The translations under genes were made by a program, and so were the position numbers. From Clostridia bacterium (GTDB taxonomy: Bacteria > Bacillota > Clostridia > Oscillospirales > Acutalibacteraceae), in contig JAFWYB010000046.1 of NCBI GenBank assembly GCA_017517865.1, positions 1-64,000 of the forward strand: DNA of 64,000 bases. The letters are read 5' to 3'. The notes beneath the pieces were generated by a model, which worked only from the letters and a program-made list of their open reading frames with translations, did not search any database and had not been told where the DNA came from. Shown piece by piece: positions 1-9,579 of this stretch. Every line of letters begins with the position of its first letter. Position 1 is the stretch's first letter.

Positions 1-262
1 CTTAAGAGGGACACTTAGCACTTTCGGACTCCTTGCACCAAAGAGCGTTTTGCATACTTTGTCGCTCAGGACAAAGTATGAGCCCCCGCGGCTCGAGCGG
101 AGGGCGAGCTGTTTTTTATAGAACATAAAGGTGAAAAAGAAGAACCTCTCCGTCCTTCGGACACCTTTTCCTCCGGAAACGGGCACCCTTTTGTCTACTT
201 TGCAGACATTTCCCCTGACAGGGGAATTTCCTTTCAGGCGAGGCATTAAGTGTATCCTCCCG
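1..262. repeat. Dispersed intergenic repeat R1, copy 1 (cut by window edge)
   Basis: This stretch is nearly the same as 9580-9844. Both hold, in order, a variable-stem hairpin (here 53-63 with 70-80), a block reading CCCCGCGGCTCGAGCGGAGG, a CTCTCCG block and a TCCCCT/AGGGGA hairpin. The hairpin stems differ in sequence between copies but pair fully in both, so structure is conserved. No open frame looks coding. It is probably a non-autonomous mobile or REP-like element; its left end lies outside the window. Confidence 0.8.
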
Positions 263-299
263 AGGAGAAGCATTGCGGTTTTATCTCACGGTGTCGCGT

Positions 300-316
300 G
301 ACTGCTGACTACTGCC
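300..316 (-). repeat. Short tandem AGTAGT-type repeat
   Basis: Read on the minus strand this is a run of degenerate 7-mers (GGCAGTAGTCAGCAGTC). Related runs lie at 8939-8962, 54127-54155 and 59255-59278, always in intergenic DNA close to a gene end. Confidence 0.55.
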
Positions 317-334
317 CTTACCTGCCGTCTGCTC

Positions 335-363
335 TTGTAAAAGACAAAAAACTATGCTATAAT
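335..363 (+). promoter_or_regulatory. Sigma-A promoter for the ABC exporter
   Basis: TTGTAA and TATAAT are separated by 17 bp, and TGC directly before TATAAT makes an extended -10. It lies just upstream of the AAAGGAGG ribosome site of the permease gene. Confidence 0.8.
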
Positions 364-395
364 GTAAAAGATTACAGAAAAAAGGAGGTATTTCT

Positions 396-1241
396 TTGTC
401 TTTAAAGTCAACGGTAACCTATACCAAAGCTAATTTTATGAAATACCGCTACCTGCTTAAAGAGCTTGTAGTTAAAAATATAAAGCTTCAATACAGAAAC
501 TCCGCCCTCGGTATGCTCTGGTCTTTTCTGCAGCCCCTTCTTACCATGGTGGTGCTTTCCCTTGTTTTCAGCAACCTTTTCGGCAGGGATTCTGCCAAGG
601 TGGTAAACTATCCCGTTTATCTTCTTGCGGGACGTCTGCTTTATGAGTTTTATACCCAGAGCACAAAGCGTGCTATGAAATCGGTAAGAAAAAACGCGTC
701 AATAATCAAAAAGGTATACGTACCTAAATATATATATCCGCTTTCAATGGTGCTTTCCACGTTTGTTACCTTTGTTATTTCTCTTTCGGTGCTTGCGGGT
801 GTAATTCTCTTTTTCAAGATTATAAACTATAACCCGGTTGACCTTTCGTGGAATATATTTTTTGCGGTGCTTCCCGTAGGCGTGCTTCTTCTGCTCTCTC
901 TCGGCGTGGGACTGATTCTCTGCACCTTAAACGTGTTTTTCAAGGATATAGAAAACCTTTACGACGTTTTCACCCTGCTGCTTTTCTATCTGACCCCCAT
1001 CGTCTATACCATAGACAGACTCGGCTTTGACGAAGGCTCTTGGAAGGCTCAGCTTCTTAAAATCAATCCCCTTTACGGCATAATCGAAGCCTTCAGGGCG
1101 GCGGTTATTCACGGCGGCGAATTTATGACTTATTTCGACAGCGGTGCATTCATTTACAGTGCAGTGTTTTCCGTATGCTGCCTTATTGCGGGACTTATTA
1201 TGTTCAATAAAAGCCAGGATAAGTTTATTCTTCACATTTAA
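396..1241 (+). CDS. ABC-2 type polysaccharide/teichoic acid export permease (TagG/Wzm family)
   Basis: This is the membrane subunit of an ABC exporter that moves lipid-linked glycan across the cytoplasmic membrane. The 281 residues show the family pattern: a cytoplasmic N-terminus with basic and amphipathic residues, then about six hydrophobic segments (near residues 45-65, 70-85, 110-150, 150-205 and 250-275), with the typical NVFFKDIENLYD loop before a membrane span ending LTPIVY. The start is TTG; I chose it because AAAGGAGG at 381-388 sits 7 nt upstream. The ATPase gene follows after 14 nt. The glycan cannot be told from sequence; teichoic acid or an O-antigen-like polymer is most likely. 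No glycosyltransferases lie next to it in the window. Confidence 0.88.
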   Translation: MSLKSTVTYTKANFMKYRYLLKELVVKNIKLQYRNSALGMLWSFLQPLLTMVVLSLVFSNLFGRDSAKVVNYPVYLLAGRLLYEFYTQSTKRAMKSVRKNASIIKKVYVPKYIYPLSMVLSTFVTFVISLSVLAGVILFFKIINYNPVDLSWNIFFAVLPVGVLLLLSLGVGLILCTLNVFFKDIENLYDVFTLLLFYLTPIVYTIDRLGFDEGSWKAQLLKINPLYGIIEAFRAAVIHGGEFMTYFDSGAFIYSAVFSVCCLIAGLIMFNKSQDKFILHI

Positions 1242-1255
1242 GAGAGGGAGTATAT

Positions 1256-1999
1256 ATGAAAGATTACGCAGTAGAAGTAAATCACGTAAGTATGCTCTTT
1301 CACCTTAATAAGGAAAGGGTAGACAACGTAAAGGAATATTTTATACGTCTTGTGACGAGAAAGCTCAGCTACACCGAGTTCTGGGCCCTCAAGGATGTTT
1401 CCTTCAAGGTTGAAAAAGGCGACCGCGTAGGTATTATGGGCTTTAACGGTGCAGGTAAAAGTACTCTCTTAAAGGTTATAGCAGGGGTACTCAAGCCCAC
1501 TCAGGGCAAGGCTAAGGTAAAAGGAACAATTGCGCCTATGCTTGAATTGGGTGCAGGCTTTGATATGAATTACAGCGGCAAGGAAAACATTTATCTTTAC
1601 GGTGCAACAATGGGCTTTTCAAGAAAGTTCATTGATGAAAAGTATGATGAGATTGTAGAATTTTCAGAGCTGGGAGACTTTATAAACGCGCCCCTCAAAA
1701 GCTATTCCTCAGGTATGAAAAGCCGCTTGGGCTTCGCTATTGCAACGGCGGTAAAGCCCGACGTGCTCATTCTCGACGAGGTGCTCAGCGTAGGCGATGC
1801 CTCTTTTAAGGAAAAGAGCGAGCAGAGAATTCTTGATATGATGAAGGACGGCGCAACGGTGCTTTTCGTTTCACACAACACCGAGCGCGTAAAGAAAATC
1901 TGCAACAAGGCAATAATTCTCACAAAGGGTCAGCTTGTGGCTCAGGGTGAGGTCAATGAAATATGCAATATGTATGAGGAAATGGTCAACAGCAAGTAA
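1256..1999 (+). CDS. ABC transporter ATPase for polysaccharide/teichoic acid export (TagH/Wzt family)
   Basis: This ATPase powers the permease encoded just upstream. Visible motifs are Walker A GFNGAGKST (residues 62-70), the signature YSSGMKSRL, Walker B VLILDEVLSVGD and the switch histidine in FVSHNTE. The N-terminal extension before Walker A and the EVLSVGD form are typical of the Wzt/TagH group. At 247 residues it is a bare nucleotide-binding domain and lacks the C-terminal carbohydrate-binding domain of long Wzt proteins. This suggests export without chain-terminus recognition. The ribosome site GAGAGGGAG lies 5 nt before the ATG. Confidence 0.92.
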   Translation: MKDYAVEVNHVSMLFHLNKERVDNVKEYFIRLVTRKLSYTEFWALKDVSFKVEKGDRVGIMGFNGAGKSTLLKVIAGVLKPTQGKAKVKGTIAPMLELGAGFDMNYSGKENIYLYGATMGFSRKFIDEKYDEIVEFSELGDFINAPLKSYSSGMKSRLGFAIATAVKPDVLILDEVLSVGDASFKEKSEQRILDMMKDGATVLFVSHNTERVKKICNKAIILTKGQLVAQGEVNEICNMYEEMVNSK

Positions 2000-2052
2000 T
2001 CTGCAGCCGTGGCTTCTGCCCGCCGGGCGCGGTATTTTCCTTTATTTTTCTG

Positions 2053-2081
2053 TTGAAAATATTCCGCGAAGTATATATAAT
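2053..2081 (+). promoter_or_regulatory. Sigma-A promoter for the HAD phosphatase
   Basis: TTGAAA and TATAAT are separated by exactly 17 bp. The -35 box overlaps a 13-mer (GAAAATATTCCGC, 2055-2067) that recurs at 2818-2830 upstream of glgB. Confidence 0.85.
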
Positions 2082-2116
2082 GTAAATGATACCCGCCATT
2101 TTAAAGGAATGATAAA

Positions 2117-2770
2117 ATGTATAACACGGTAATTTTCGATCTTGACGGCACTCTTCTTGACACCCTCGGTGACCTTCACGCTTCGGTGAATTTCGCCCTG
2201 AAGGAATTCTCCTTCCCCGAAAGGACAATCGACGAAATCCGCCGCTTTATAGGCAACGGAGTTGTAAAGCTTATGGAAAGGTCAACGCCCGAGGGTACGG
2301 ACAGTCAAACTCAGCAAAAATGTCTTGATGCATTCAGAGAGCACTATCTGCTTCATATGAAAGACCGCACAGCACCTTATGATGGTATAACCGACCTGCT
2401 CACGGGGCTGAAAGCGGCAGGCATACGTACTGCCGTTGTGTCAAACAAGCTGCACGATGCAGTGGTGGGACTTTGCGAAGATTATTTCAACGGTCTTATC
2501 GACTGTGCGATAGGTGTAAGCGAAGAGGCCGAAAGGAAGCCCTCACCGATAAATGTTTTCAAGGCTATGGAGCTTCTGAAGGCTGAAAAAACCGATACAG
2601 TATATGTAGGTGACAGTGAGGTTGACGTGCAGACGGCAAAAAACGCAGGACTTCCCTGTATAGGTGTCACATGGGGCTTCCGTGACAGGGCGGAGCTTGC
2701 GGCAGCAGGTGCGGCCTTTATAGCAGAAACCGTGCAGGAGACCGAAAGAATTTTGCTAAATAAGAAATAA
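2117..2770 (+). CDS. HAD-family hydrolase, phosphoglycolate phosphatase-like
   Basis: This is a soluble HAD phosphatase of 217 residues with a helical cap. Motif I is FDLDGTLLDT near residues 7-16 (two catalytic Asp), motif II is VVSNK near 104, the motif III lysine falls near RKPSP, and motif IV is YVGDSEVDVQTAKNAG near 155-170. Length and motifs fit the Gph/PGP subgroup, which act on small phosphate esters; the substrate is not readable from sequence. It has its own promoter and terminator, so it is a single-gene unit between the exporter and the glycogen genes. Confidence 0.85.
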   Translation: MYNTVIFDLDGTLLDTLGDLHASVNFALKEFSFPERTIDEIRRFIGNGVVKLMERSTPEGTDSQTQQKCLDAFREHYLLHMKDRTAPYDGITDLLTGLKAAGIRTAVVSNKLHDAVVGLCEDYFNGLIDCAIGVSEEAERKPSPINVFKAMELLKAEKTDTVYVGDSEVDVQTAKNAGLPCIGVTWGFRDRAELAAAGAAFIAETVQETERILLNKK

Positions 2771-2776
2771 GCTTTG

Positions 2777-2805
2777 TGCAGGTGTTTTTAATACCTGCAT
2801 TTTTT
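2777..2805 (+). terminator. Rho-independent terminator
   Basis: A 7-bp stem TGCAGGT/ACCTGCA with a 9-nt loop is followed by six T, 6 nt after the HAD stop codon. Confidence 0.85.
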
Positions 2806-2910
2806 CGTGTTCTCGCAGAAAATATTCCGCAAAAACGGAATTTTATATAAGAAATACACAAAACTTTTCGGCAAGTTTTTATAAGTTTGTAACAGAATAA
2901 CAAAAAACTA

Positions 2911-2939
2911 TTGAATTATTATATTATTAGTGCTATTAT
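2911..2939 (+). promoter_or_regulatory. Promoter of the glycogen locus
   Basis: TTGAAT-N17-TATTAT with TGC before the -10 box. A small inverted repeat, ATTCCG/CGGAAT, lies about 80 bp upstream at 2824-2841 and could be a regulatory site. Confidence 0.8.
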
Positions 2940-2981
2940 GGACTATGTGTAAAACTATCTTTTTGAAAAAGAGGTGTCAGA

Positions 2982-4880
2982 ATGGCTAAAAAGAAACCGG
3001 CAGGCGACGACGTTGCCCTTTATCTGTTTCATCAGGGCAACAATATGAAGGCCTATGAGTATATGGGCGCCCACCGTGTTGACGATGAGCTTTTCTCCTT
3101 CCGCGTATGGGCTCCTCACGCGGCAAGCGTCAGCGTTATAGGTGATTTCAACGGCTGGGATGAAAATAAGGGCGTAATGACAAAAATCAACGATGCGGGT
3201 ATGTGGGAGTGCTACCTTGAGGGTGTAAAGCAGTACGACTGCTATAAATTCCTCGTTACCGCGGCCTCGGGTAAGAAAACCGCCAAATGTGATCCCTACG
3301 CCTTCCACTCACAGACAAGGCCCGAAACGGCTTCAAAAATTTATGAGCTGGGTTCATATAAATGGAAGGACGGCAAATGGCAGAGCGAAAAGGCAGCCAA
3401 GAACGTATACGAGTCTCCGATGAATATTTACGAGGTGCACGCCGGCTCCTGGAAAATCCACGAGGACGGCAACCCCTATTCATACAGGGACCTTGCCGAA
3501 AGCCTTATACCCTACGTAAAGGATATGGGTTATACCCACATTGAGCTTATGCCTCTTAGTGAATATCCCTTTGACGGCTCCTGGGGCTATCAGGTAATCG
3601 GTTATTTTGCCGCAACCTCACGCTACGGTACCCCCGACGACCTTATGTATTTCGTTGACAAATGTCATCAGAACGGAATTTCAGTAATACTCGACTGGGT
3701 GCCGGCTCACTTCCCGAGAGACGAGCACGGACTTGCCGATTTTGACGGCGACGCCTGCTACGAATACAAGGATCCGAGAAAGGGCGAGCACAAGGACTGG
3801 GGCACGAAGATTTTCGACTTCGGCAGAAACGAGGTCATATCGTTCCTTACCTCGTCGGCCGCCTTCTGGATGGATAAATATCACATTGACGGACTTCGCG
3901 TGGACGCGGTTGCCTCAATGCTTTATCTTGATTACGGCAGAAAGGACGGCGAATGGATTGCCAACAAGTACGGCGGCAACGAAAACCTTGAGGCTGTTGA
4001 GTTCCTTAAAAAGCTCAACTCGGGTATATTCAAGGAATTTACCAATCCCCTTATGATTGCCGAGGAAAGCACTGCCTGGCCTCTTGTAACAAAGCCGACC
4101 GACATAGGCGGCCTCGGCTTCAACTTCAAGTGGAATATGGGCTGGATGAACGACGCGCTGCGTTATTTCTCAATGGACGGTCTTTCAAGAAAGTATAATC
4201 ACAACCTTCTTACCTTCTCGTTTTTCTATGCGTTTTCCGAAAACTTCATTCTTCCTATCTCCCACGATGAGGTTGTTCACGGCAAATGCTCACTTATCGG
4301 CAAGATGCCCGGAGAATATGAGGATAAATTCAGCGGTATACGCTCATTCTTAGGCTACCTTATGGCTCACCCGGGTAAGAAGCTTACCTTTATGGGTCAG
4401 GAATTCGGTCAGTTTATTGAATGGAAGTATGACAGTGAGCTCGATTGGCTTCTTTTAGGCTATGAGAAGCACCGTCAGCTTAAGGAATACGTAAAGAAGC
4501 TCAATCACGTTTATCTTAAAAATCCCGCCTTCTGGGAAATAGATTACAGCTGGGAGGGCTTCAAGTGGCTTGTCAGCGACGATAATCAGAACAGCGTTAT
4601 CGCATTCGCAAGAAAAGACAAAAAAGGCAACGAGCTTGTGGCAGTATGTAATCTCACTCCCGTTATGAGAGAGAAATATTCCTTCGGCGTTGAAAGAGAG
4701 GGCGTTTACGAGGTTATTCTTTCCTCGGATGCCGTTGAATTCGGCGGCGAGGGCAAGGGCAGCAAGAGAGCTACCTCAAAGAAGGTTCCTATGCACGGCT
4801 TTGATAACAGCATTACTCTCGACCTGCCCGGCTTCAGCTTCACGCTTCTCAGATACAAGCCGAAGAAAAGCGGTAAGTAG
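2982..4880 (+). CDS. glgB: 1,4-alpha-glucan branching enzyme
   Basis: GlgB makes the alpha-1,6 branches of glycogen. The 632 residues hold an N-terminal CBM48-like beta domain (about 25-115: [20 protein letters not shown]), a GH13 barrel and a C-terminal beta domain. Barrel motifs are [18 protein letters not shown] with the nucleophile Asp near residue 308, the acid/base Glu in IAEEST near 361, and [12 protein letters not shown] near 430. Length is close to other Firmicutes GlgB and shorter than the E. coli enzyme. AAGAGGTG lies before the ATG. It opens the glycogen cluster, whose next genes supply ADP-glucose and the synthase. Confidence 0.97.
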   Translation: MAKKKPAGDDVALYLFHQGNNMKAYEYMGAHRVDDELFSFRVWAPHAASVSVIGDFNGWDENKGVMTKINDAGMWECYLEGVKQYDCYKFLVTAASGKKTAKCDPYAFHSQTRPETASKIYELGSYKWKDGKWQSEKAAKNVYESPMNIYEVHAGSWKIHEDGNPYSYRDLAESLIPYVKDMGYTHIELMPLSEYPFDGSWGYQVIGYFAATSRYGTPDDLMYFVDKCHQNGISVILDWVPAHFPRDEHGLADFDGDACYEYKDPRKGEHKDWGTKIFDFGRNEVISFLTSSAAFWMDKYHIDGLRVDAVASMLYLDYGRKDGEWIANKYGGNENLEAVEFLKKLNSGIFKEFTNPLMIAEESTAWPLVTKPTDIGGLGFNFKWNMGWMNDALRYFSMDGLSRKYNHNLLTFSFFYAFSENFILPISHDEVVHGKCSLIGKMPGEYEDKFSGIRSFLGYLMAHPGKKLTFMGQEFGQFIEWKYDSELDWLLLGYEKHRQLKEYVKKLNHVYLKNPAFWEIDYSWEGFKWLVSDDNQNSVIAFARKDKKGNELVAVCNLTPVMREKYSFGVEREGVYEVILSSDAVEFGGEGKGSKRATSKKVPMHGFDNSITLDLPGFSFTLLRYKPKKSGK

Positions 4881-4887
4881 TCAGCAG

Positions 4888-4946
4888 CCCCGCGGCTTGA
4901 GCGGAGGACGGGTTGTATTTACTTACAATATAAAGATTAAAAAGCA
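4888..4946 (+). repeat. Fragment of the R1-type intergenic repeat
   Basis: CCCCGCGGCTTGAGCGGAGG and the following ATAAAGATTAAAAAGCA match the middle of R1 copy 2 (9666-9723). It fills most of the glgB-glgC gap. Confidence 0.7.
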
Positions 4947-4989
4947 AAAAATTAACATTAAATAAAATCATAAACAGGAGGAATATACA

Positions 4990-6204
4990 ATGGTCAAAAA
5001 AACAGAATGTCTCGCAATGCTGCTTGCAGGCGGACAGGGCAGCAGACTCGGCATACTTACAAAAAATATTGCAAAGCCCGCAGTACCCTACGGCGGTAAA
5101 TACCGCATAATCGACTTCCCGCTTTCAAACTGCATCAATTCAGGTATTGAAACTGTGGGTATACTCACACAGTATCAGCCTCTTGAGCTCAACGATTACA
5201 TAGGCAACGGTCAGCCCTGGGACCTTGACCGCTCCTATGGCGGCGTTCACGTGCTCTCTCCCTATCAGCAGATAAAGGGTACCGAATGGTATAAGGGTAC
5301 GGCAAACGCCATTTATCAGAACATCAACTTCATCGACCGTTATAACCCCGAATATGTGGCAGTTCTTTCCGGTGACCATATCTATAAGATGGATTACAAC
5401 AAGATGCTCCGCTATCATAAGGAAAAGGATGCGGCCTGCACAATTGCCATGCTTGAGGTTCCTTGGGAGGAGGCTTCCCGCTTCGGTCTTATGTTCGTAG
5501 ACGATGACGGCTCAATCACCGCCTTTGAGGAAAAGCCCAAGAATCCCAAGAGCAACAAGGCTTCAATGGGTGTTTACATCTTCACCTGGAGCAAGCTCCG
5601 TCAGTATCTTATTGACGACGAGGCAGATCCCGAATCACACAACGACTTCGGACACAACGTAATCCCCGCCATGCACCGTGCAGGCGAGAGAATGTTCGCC
5701 TATAAATTTGACGGCTATTGGAAGGACGTTGGTACAATTGAGAGCTTATGGGAAGCAAACCTTGACCTTCTCAATCCCAAGGTTGACCTTGACCTTTCCG
5801 ACGACAGCTGGAGAATCTATTCAAGAAATCCCGTTGCACCTCCCCACTTCACGGATAAAACTGCCAAGGTTGAAAACTCAATGATTGGCGAGGGCTGTTA
5901 CATAGCAGGTGAGGTTGACTATTCAATTCTCTTCTCAAACGTCAACGTAGAAGAGGGTGCAACAGTCAAATATTCAATAGTTATGCCCGGCACAACAATA
6001 AAGAAGGGCGCTGTTGTTGAATATGCAATAGTTGCAGAAAATGCAGTTATACAGGAGGATGCTCACGTAGGCGAAAGCCCCGAGGCAATAGAAAACCTGG
6101 ATGACTGGGGCGTAACCGTTATCGGTGAAAAGGTAACAATAGGTAAGGGCGCCGCAGTAAAAGCAAAAGAAATGATTGACACTGATATAGAGGGGGTTAA
6201 ATAA
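4990..6204 (+). CDS. glgC: Glucose-1-phosphate adenylyltransferase catalytic subunit
   Basis: GlgC makes ADP-glucose from glucose-1-phosphate and ATP, the committed step of glycogen synthesis. The 404 residues show the nucleotidyltransferase loop [10 protein letters not shown] (12-21), [19 protein letters not shown] (32-50), a GDHIYKMDY metal/nucleotide motif and the substrate motif FEEKPK, then a C-terminal left-handed beta-helix of hexapeptide repeats. AGGAGG sits 8 nt before the ATG. Its TAA stop overlaps the ATG of glgD by one base, so the two subunits are probably translationally coupled and assemble into a mixed GlgC/GlgD enzyme as in Bacillus. Confidence 0.97.
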   Translation: MVKKTECLAMLLAGGQGSRLGILTKNIAKPAVPYGGKYRIIDFPLSNCINSGIETVGILTQYQPLELNDYIGNGQPWDLDRSYGGVHVLSPYQQIKGTEWYKGTANAIYQNINFIDRYNPEYVAVLSGDHIYKMDYNKMLRYHKEKDAACTIAMLEVPWEEASRFGLMFVDDDGSITAFEEKPKNPKSNKASMGVYIFTWSKLRQYLIDDEADPESHNDFGHNVIPAMHRAGERMFAYKFDGYWKDVGTIESLWEANLDLLNPKVDLDLSDDSWRIYSRNPVAPPHFTDKTAKVENSMIGEGCYIAGEVDYSILFSNVNVEEGATVKYSIVMPGTTIKKGAVVEYAIVAENAVIQEDAHVGESPEAIENLDDWGVTVIGEKVTIGKGAAVKAKEMIDTDIEGVK

Positions 6205-7313
6205 TGTACGCTTCAAACGTTTTAGGTATTGTTTATTCAAACGCATACGATGAATATTTAAGTGAGCTTACAAGTGTACGTACAATGGGCTCAGTTCCCT
6301 TTGCAGGCAGATACAGACTTATCGACTTTGTTCTTTCTAATATGGTTAACAGCGGTATCGGTAAGGTAGGCGTAAGCACAAAGGCAAACTTCCAGTCACT
6401 TATGGACCATCTCGGCTCAGGCAAGCCCTGGGACCTTTCAAGAAAAAGAGACGGTCTTACCTTCCTTCCTCCTTTTAACACAACTTATGCTGACGGATAT
6501 ACCGGCAGACTTGCCGCTCTTAAGGGCATCAACGAATATATCTCAAAATCAGGTAAGGACTATGTGCTTCTTGCAGACTGTAACGTAGTATGTAACCTTG
6601 ATTACACCGAAATCATCGACGGTCACATCGCTTCAGGTTCAGATATCACAATCGCTTATAAGAGAGGTGTTGCTCCCAAGCTTCACAACACAATGAGCTT
6701 TGAGCTTGACGGTGAAAAAATCACCGCAGTCAGCGTTGGCGAAGCGGCAGAAACAGCCTGCAATTATTCCCTTAATATAATAGTATTGTCAAGAGCTCTT
6801 CTGCTTCAGCTTATCCGTGAAGCGGCAACACTGGGCTACAAGAGCTTTGAGAGAGATATTATTGCCGCAAAGGTAAAGTCTCTCAACATCAGAGGACAGA
6901 AGATTGACTCTTATGCAAAGACCATTGATTCACTTCAGAGCTATTACGATATCAGTATGCAGCTTCTTTCAGGTGAATACAGAGACCTCTTTGCAGCTGA
7001 GAAGCCCGTTTATACAAAGGAAAGAGACGATATGCCCGCAATTTACGGCATCTGCTCAAAGGCTTCAAACTCTCTTGTTTCCGACGGCTGTGTCATTAAG
7101 GGTACAGTTGAAAACTCAATTCTGTCAAGAGGCGTTTATGTTGCCGAGGGTGCGGTTGTTAAAAATGCAATTATAATGCAGGACTGCTACATCAGCGCAA
7201 ATGCAAAGGTAAACTGTGCAATTCTTGATAAGAATGTTGTTATCAAGCCCGCCCGTGAAATCAGCGGCGCAGAGACCTACCCCATTTATGTAGGAAAGAA
7301 TATTACAGTTTAA
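6204..7313 (+). CDS. glgD: ADP-glucose pyrophosphorylase regulatory subunit GlgD
   Basis: GlgD is the partner subunit of GlgC. The 369 residues keep the fold (VPFAGRYRLIDFVLSN, then GSGKPWDLSRKRDG, and C-terminal hexapeptide repeats such as VSDGCVIKGTVENS). The N-terminal catalytic loop seen in GlgC (GGQGSRL) is absent and replaced by a short divergent segment, so it is expected to be non-catalytic or weakly active and to modulate GlgC. The start codon overlaps the glgC stop, and AGGGGG lies just upstream within glgC. Confidence 0.93.
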   Translation: MYASNVLGIVYSNAYDEYLSELTSVRTMGSVPFAGRYRLIDFVLSNMVNSGIGKVGVSTKANFQSLMDHLGSGKPWDLSRKRDGLTFLPPFNTTYADGYTGRLAALKGINEYISKSGKDYVLLADCNVVCNLDYTEIIDGHIASGSDITIAYKRGVAPKLHNTMSFELDGEKITAVSVGEAAETACNYSLNIIVLSRALLLQLIREAATLGYKSFERDIIAAKVKSLNIRGQKIDSYAKTIDSLQSYYDISMQLLSGEYRDLFAAEKPVYTKERDDMPAIYGICSKASNSLVSDGCVIKGTVENSILSRGVYVAEGAVVKNAIIMQDCYISANAKVNCAILDKNVVIKPAREISGAETYPIYVGKNITV

Positions 7314-7327
7314 TTCGGAATGCGGAA

Positions 7328-7454
7328 AACCTCTCCGACGGCTACCGCCGCCACCTCTCCTTTCAGGAGAGGCAGAAAGATTAAGATAGCGGCCTTCGGA
7401 AAAGTAAAGCTGTCTCCCCTGAAAGGGGAGATGTCACAAAGTGACAGAGAGGTA
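7328..7454. repeat. CTCTCC palindromic intergenic repeat between glgD and glgA
   Basis: This element starts with AACCTCTCCG and ends with GTGACAGAGAGGT, so its ends are imperfectly complementary. Inside are two hairpins, CCTCTCC/GGAGAGG and TCTCCCCT/AGGGGAGA, and GTCACAAAGTGAC. Related copies are at 9036-9090 and 54323-54382. It splits the glycogen cluster just before glgA and could act on the RNA as a processing or attenuation structure. Confidence 0.75.
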
Positions 7455-7476
7455 TCCCTGAAAGGAAAAAATAAAA

Positions 7477-8904
7477 ATGAAAGTATTATACGTAACCAGC
7501 GAAGCCCTGCCCTTTATGGCAAGCGGCGGTCTGGGCGATGTGGCAGGCTCACTCCCCCAGGCATTAAGAAAAAGACTTATCGGCTGCAGAGTCGTTATGC
7601 CCTTATACGACACGATCAAGCAGGAATTAAAGGATAAGATGACCTTCATCACAAATATTTCGGTTCCCGTTGCATGGAGAAGACAGTACTGCGGTATCTT
7701 CCAGGCAAAGCATGAAGGTGTTATCTATTATTTCATCGATAATCAGTACTATTTCAAGAGAGACACTATCTACGGCCATTACGACGACGCCGAGAGATTT
7801 ACCTTCTTTGCACGCGCCGTGCTTGAAATTCTTCCCGTAATCGACTTCAAGCCCGACATCATTCACTGTAACGACTGGCAGAGTGCGCTTACACCGGTGT
7901 TCTATTCCGCCTTTTACAGCAAGGACCCCTGGTACCACGGCATAAAGACTGTATTCACCATTCACAACATTCAGTATCAGGGCACCTACGGTATGGAGCT
8001 TGTAAACGACGTTATCGGTCTTACACCTGAGACTGCAGGTCTTGTCGAATACGACGGCGACGTTAACTTTATGAAGGGCGCAATTGAGTGCTCCAACAAG
8101 GTAACCACCGTTTCACCCTCATATGCAAATGAAATTCTCGACCCCTGGTACAGCCACGGTCTTGACACTATTCTGCGCGACCGTCAGTGGAAGCTTCAGG
8201 GTATTCTCAACGGAATTGACGTAAAGAACTACGATCCCGAAACTGACAAGGCCATCGCAAGAAATTACACCGTTAAGGATGTAAAGGCAGGTAAGGCTGA
8301 ATGTAAGGCAGAGCTTCAGAGAGAGCTGGGTCTTCCCGAAAGAGCCGATGTACCCGTTATCGGTCTTGTTTCGAGACTCGTTTCCCACAAGGGTCTTGAC
8401 CTTATCAAGGGTATTCTTGATGAGCTTCTTTACACAACAGACGTGCAGTTTGCCATTGTCGGCTCGGGCGACTGGCAGTATGAAAACTTCTTCAAGGAAA
8501 TGGCTGCCAAGTACCCCGACAAGATGGGCGTGAAGATAGGTTTTATTCCCGCACTTGCAAGAAAGGTTTATGCAGGTGCAGACCTCTTCCTTATGCCCTC
8601 AAAGAGTGAGCCCTGCGGTCTTTCGCAGATGGTTGCCCTCAGATACGGTACCGTACCCATCGTGCGTGAAACAGGCGGTCTGAGAGATTCAATCACAGAC
8701 AGTGGTGACGGTGAAGGAAACGGCTTCACCTTCAAGACCTACAACGCTCACGATATGCTCGGTGCAATCAGACGCGGTCTCGGTGCTTACGCCAACGGCG
8801 AATATTGGGATACACTTGTCAACCGTGCAATTGAGTGCGATTACAGCTGGGGCAAGAGCGCAAGCGAATATATCAAAATGTATAAGCAGATTCTTGCTGA
8901 ATGA
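7477..8904 (+). CDS. glgA: Glycogen synthase (GT5)
   Basis: GlgA extends alpha-1,4-glucan from ADP-glucose. The 475 residues form the usual two Rossmann-like lobes: N-terminal MKVLYVTSEALPF, IHCNDWQSALTP and FTIHNIQYQG; C-terminal GLVSRLVSHKGLDLI and SKSEPCGLSQMVALRYG with the family's EPCGL motif. One oddity is that the nucleotide-sugar loop, usually KTGGLADV with a substrate-binding Lys, reads ASGGLGDV here. AAAGGA lies 10 nt before the ATG. It is probably transcribed with glgBCD by read-through of the repeat, since no terminator with a U-tract separates them. Confidence 0.95.
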   Translation: MKVLYVTSEALPFMASGGLGDVAGSLPQALRKRLIGCRVVMPLYDTIKQELKDKMTFITNISVPVAWRRQYCGIFQAKHEGVIYYFIDNQYYFKRDTIYGHYDDAERFTFFARAVLEILPVIDFKPDIIHCNDWQSALTPVFYSAFYSKDPWYHGIKTVFTIHNIQYQGTYGMELVNDVIGLTPETAGLVEYDGDVNFMKGAIECSNKVTTVSPSYANEILDPWYSHGLDTILRDRQWKLQGILNGIDVKNYDPETDKAIARNYTVKDVKAGKAECKAELQRELGLPERADVPVIGLVSRLVSHKGLDLIKGILDELLYTTDVQFAIVGSGDWQYENFFKEMAAKYPDKMGVKIGFIPALARKVYAGADLFLMPSKSEPCGLSQMVALRYGTVPIVRETGGLRDSITDSGDGEGNGFTFKTYNAHDMLGAIRRGLGAYANGEYWDTLVNRAIECDYSWGKSASEYIKMYKQILAE

Positions 8905-8909
8905 TAAAA

Positions 8910-8938
8910 AGCTCTCCGCTATGGCGGGGAGCTTTTTT
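8910..8938 (+). terminator. Terminator of the glycogen locus
   Basis: AGCTCTCCGC/GCGGGGAGCT forms a 10-bp stem with one G-U pair and a 4-nt loop, followed by TTTTTT, 5 nt after the glgA stop. Confidence 0.9.
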
Positions 8939-8962
8939 AGCAGCAAGCAGTAAGCAGTAACG
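8939..8962 (+). repeat. Short tandem AGCAGTA repeat
   Basis: Degenerate 7-mers (AGCAGCA, AGCAGTA, AGCAGTA) follow the terminator directly. The same family occurs at 300-316, 54127-54155 and 59255-59278. Confidence 0.6.
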
Positions 8963-9035
8963 CGCCGGCGTTGGGAGAAGAAACAGCGTTCTCCCCGCGG
9001 AAATATATGTTTAAAAGTAACGTCCCTTCACTGCC

Positions 9036-9090
9036 TTCACCTCTCCAACGGGGAGAGGTGCACAGCCCCTGAGGTTGTGACAGAGAGGTT
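9036..9090. repeat. CTCTCC palindromic repeat, short copy
   Basis: CACCTCTCCAACGGGGAGAGGTG is an almost perfect hairpin, followed by TTGTGACAGAGAGGTT, the same right end as the element at 7328-7454. Confidence 0.7.
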
Positions 9091-9579
9091 ATTCTTTTTC
9101 ATCTATATGCTGTGTATAAAAACAACCCGACAACGCTCATGCCGCTTGGGCACTTCCTTTGGCCTGAGCCCCAAAGGAAGCAAAAGGCTCTTTGGCCTCG
9201 AAACGAGTGTCTCGGTAGAACGATGAAAGAAAATATATTTCTTTTACAAATATTCCGCACAGGAAGGCAGATATTTACTGTTTTACAAAACGCTGATAAA
9301 AAACAGGAAGGTAAAGAGGCATTCTCTGACTTAAATCTCACTTTAGCGGTCAGCGAATGTCGGAATACACGGCAGTTAAACAGCAGACGAGAGTATTAGA
9401 CAAGTTTAACAAGCTGACGGAGAGGTACAACCGAGCGGGCGGTTTTATTAAACCTTCAAGTAAGCTGAGCTGTGAAACTCCCGACTGTTGGCAAAGCAGA
9501 CGGGGAGAAACGCGACGTGAGTGAAGATAAAGATTAAAGCTTTTTAAGAGTCCGGCGAAAAAAGGTTTTATTAAGCTTA

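Noticed and set aside
2001..2040. A terminator after the ABC ATPase gene
   Set aside because: GCCC/GGGC is a very short stem and no T-run follows it directly.
9112..9399. A 95-codon open frame in the repeat region
   Set aside because: It runs through repeat sequence, has no ribosome site, and its translation matches only repeat-derived sequence.
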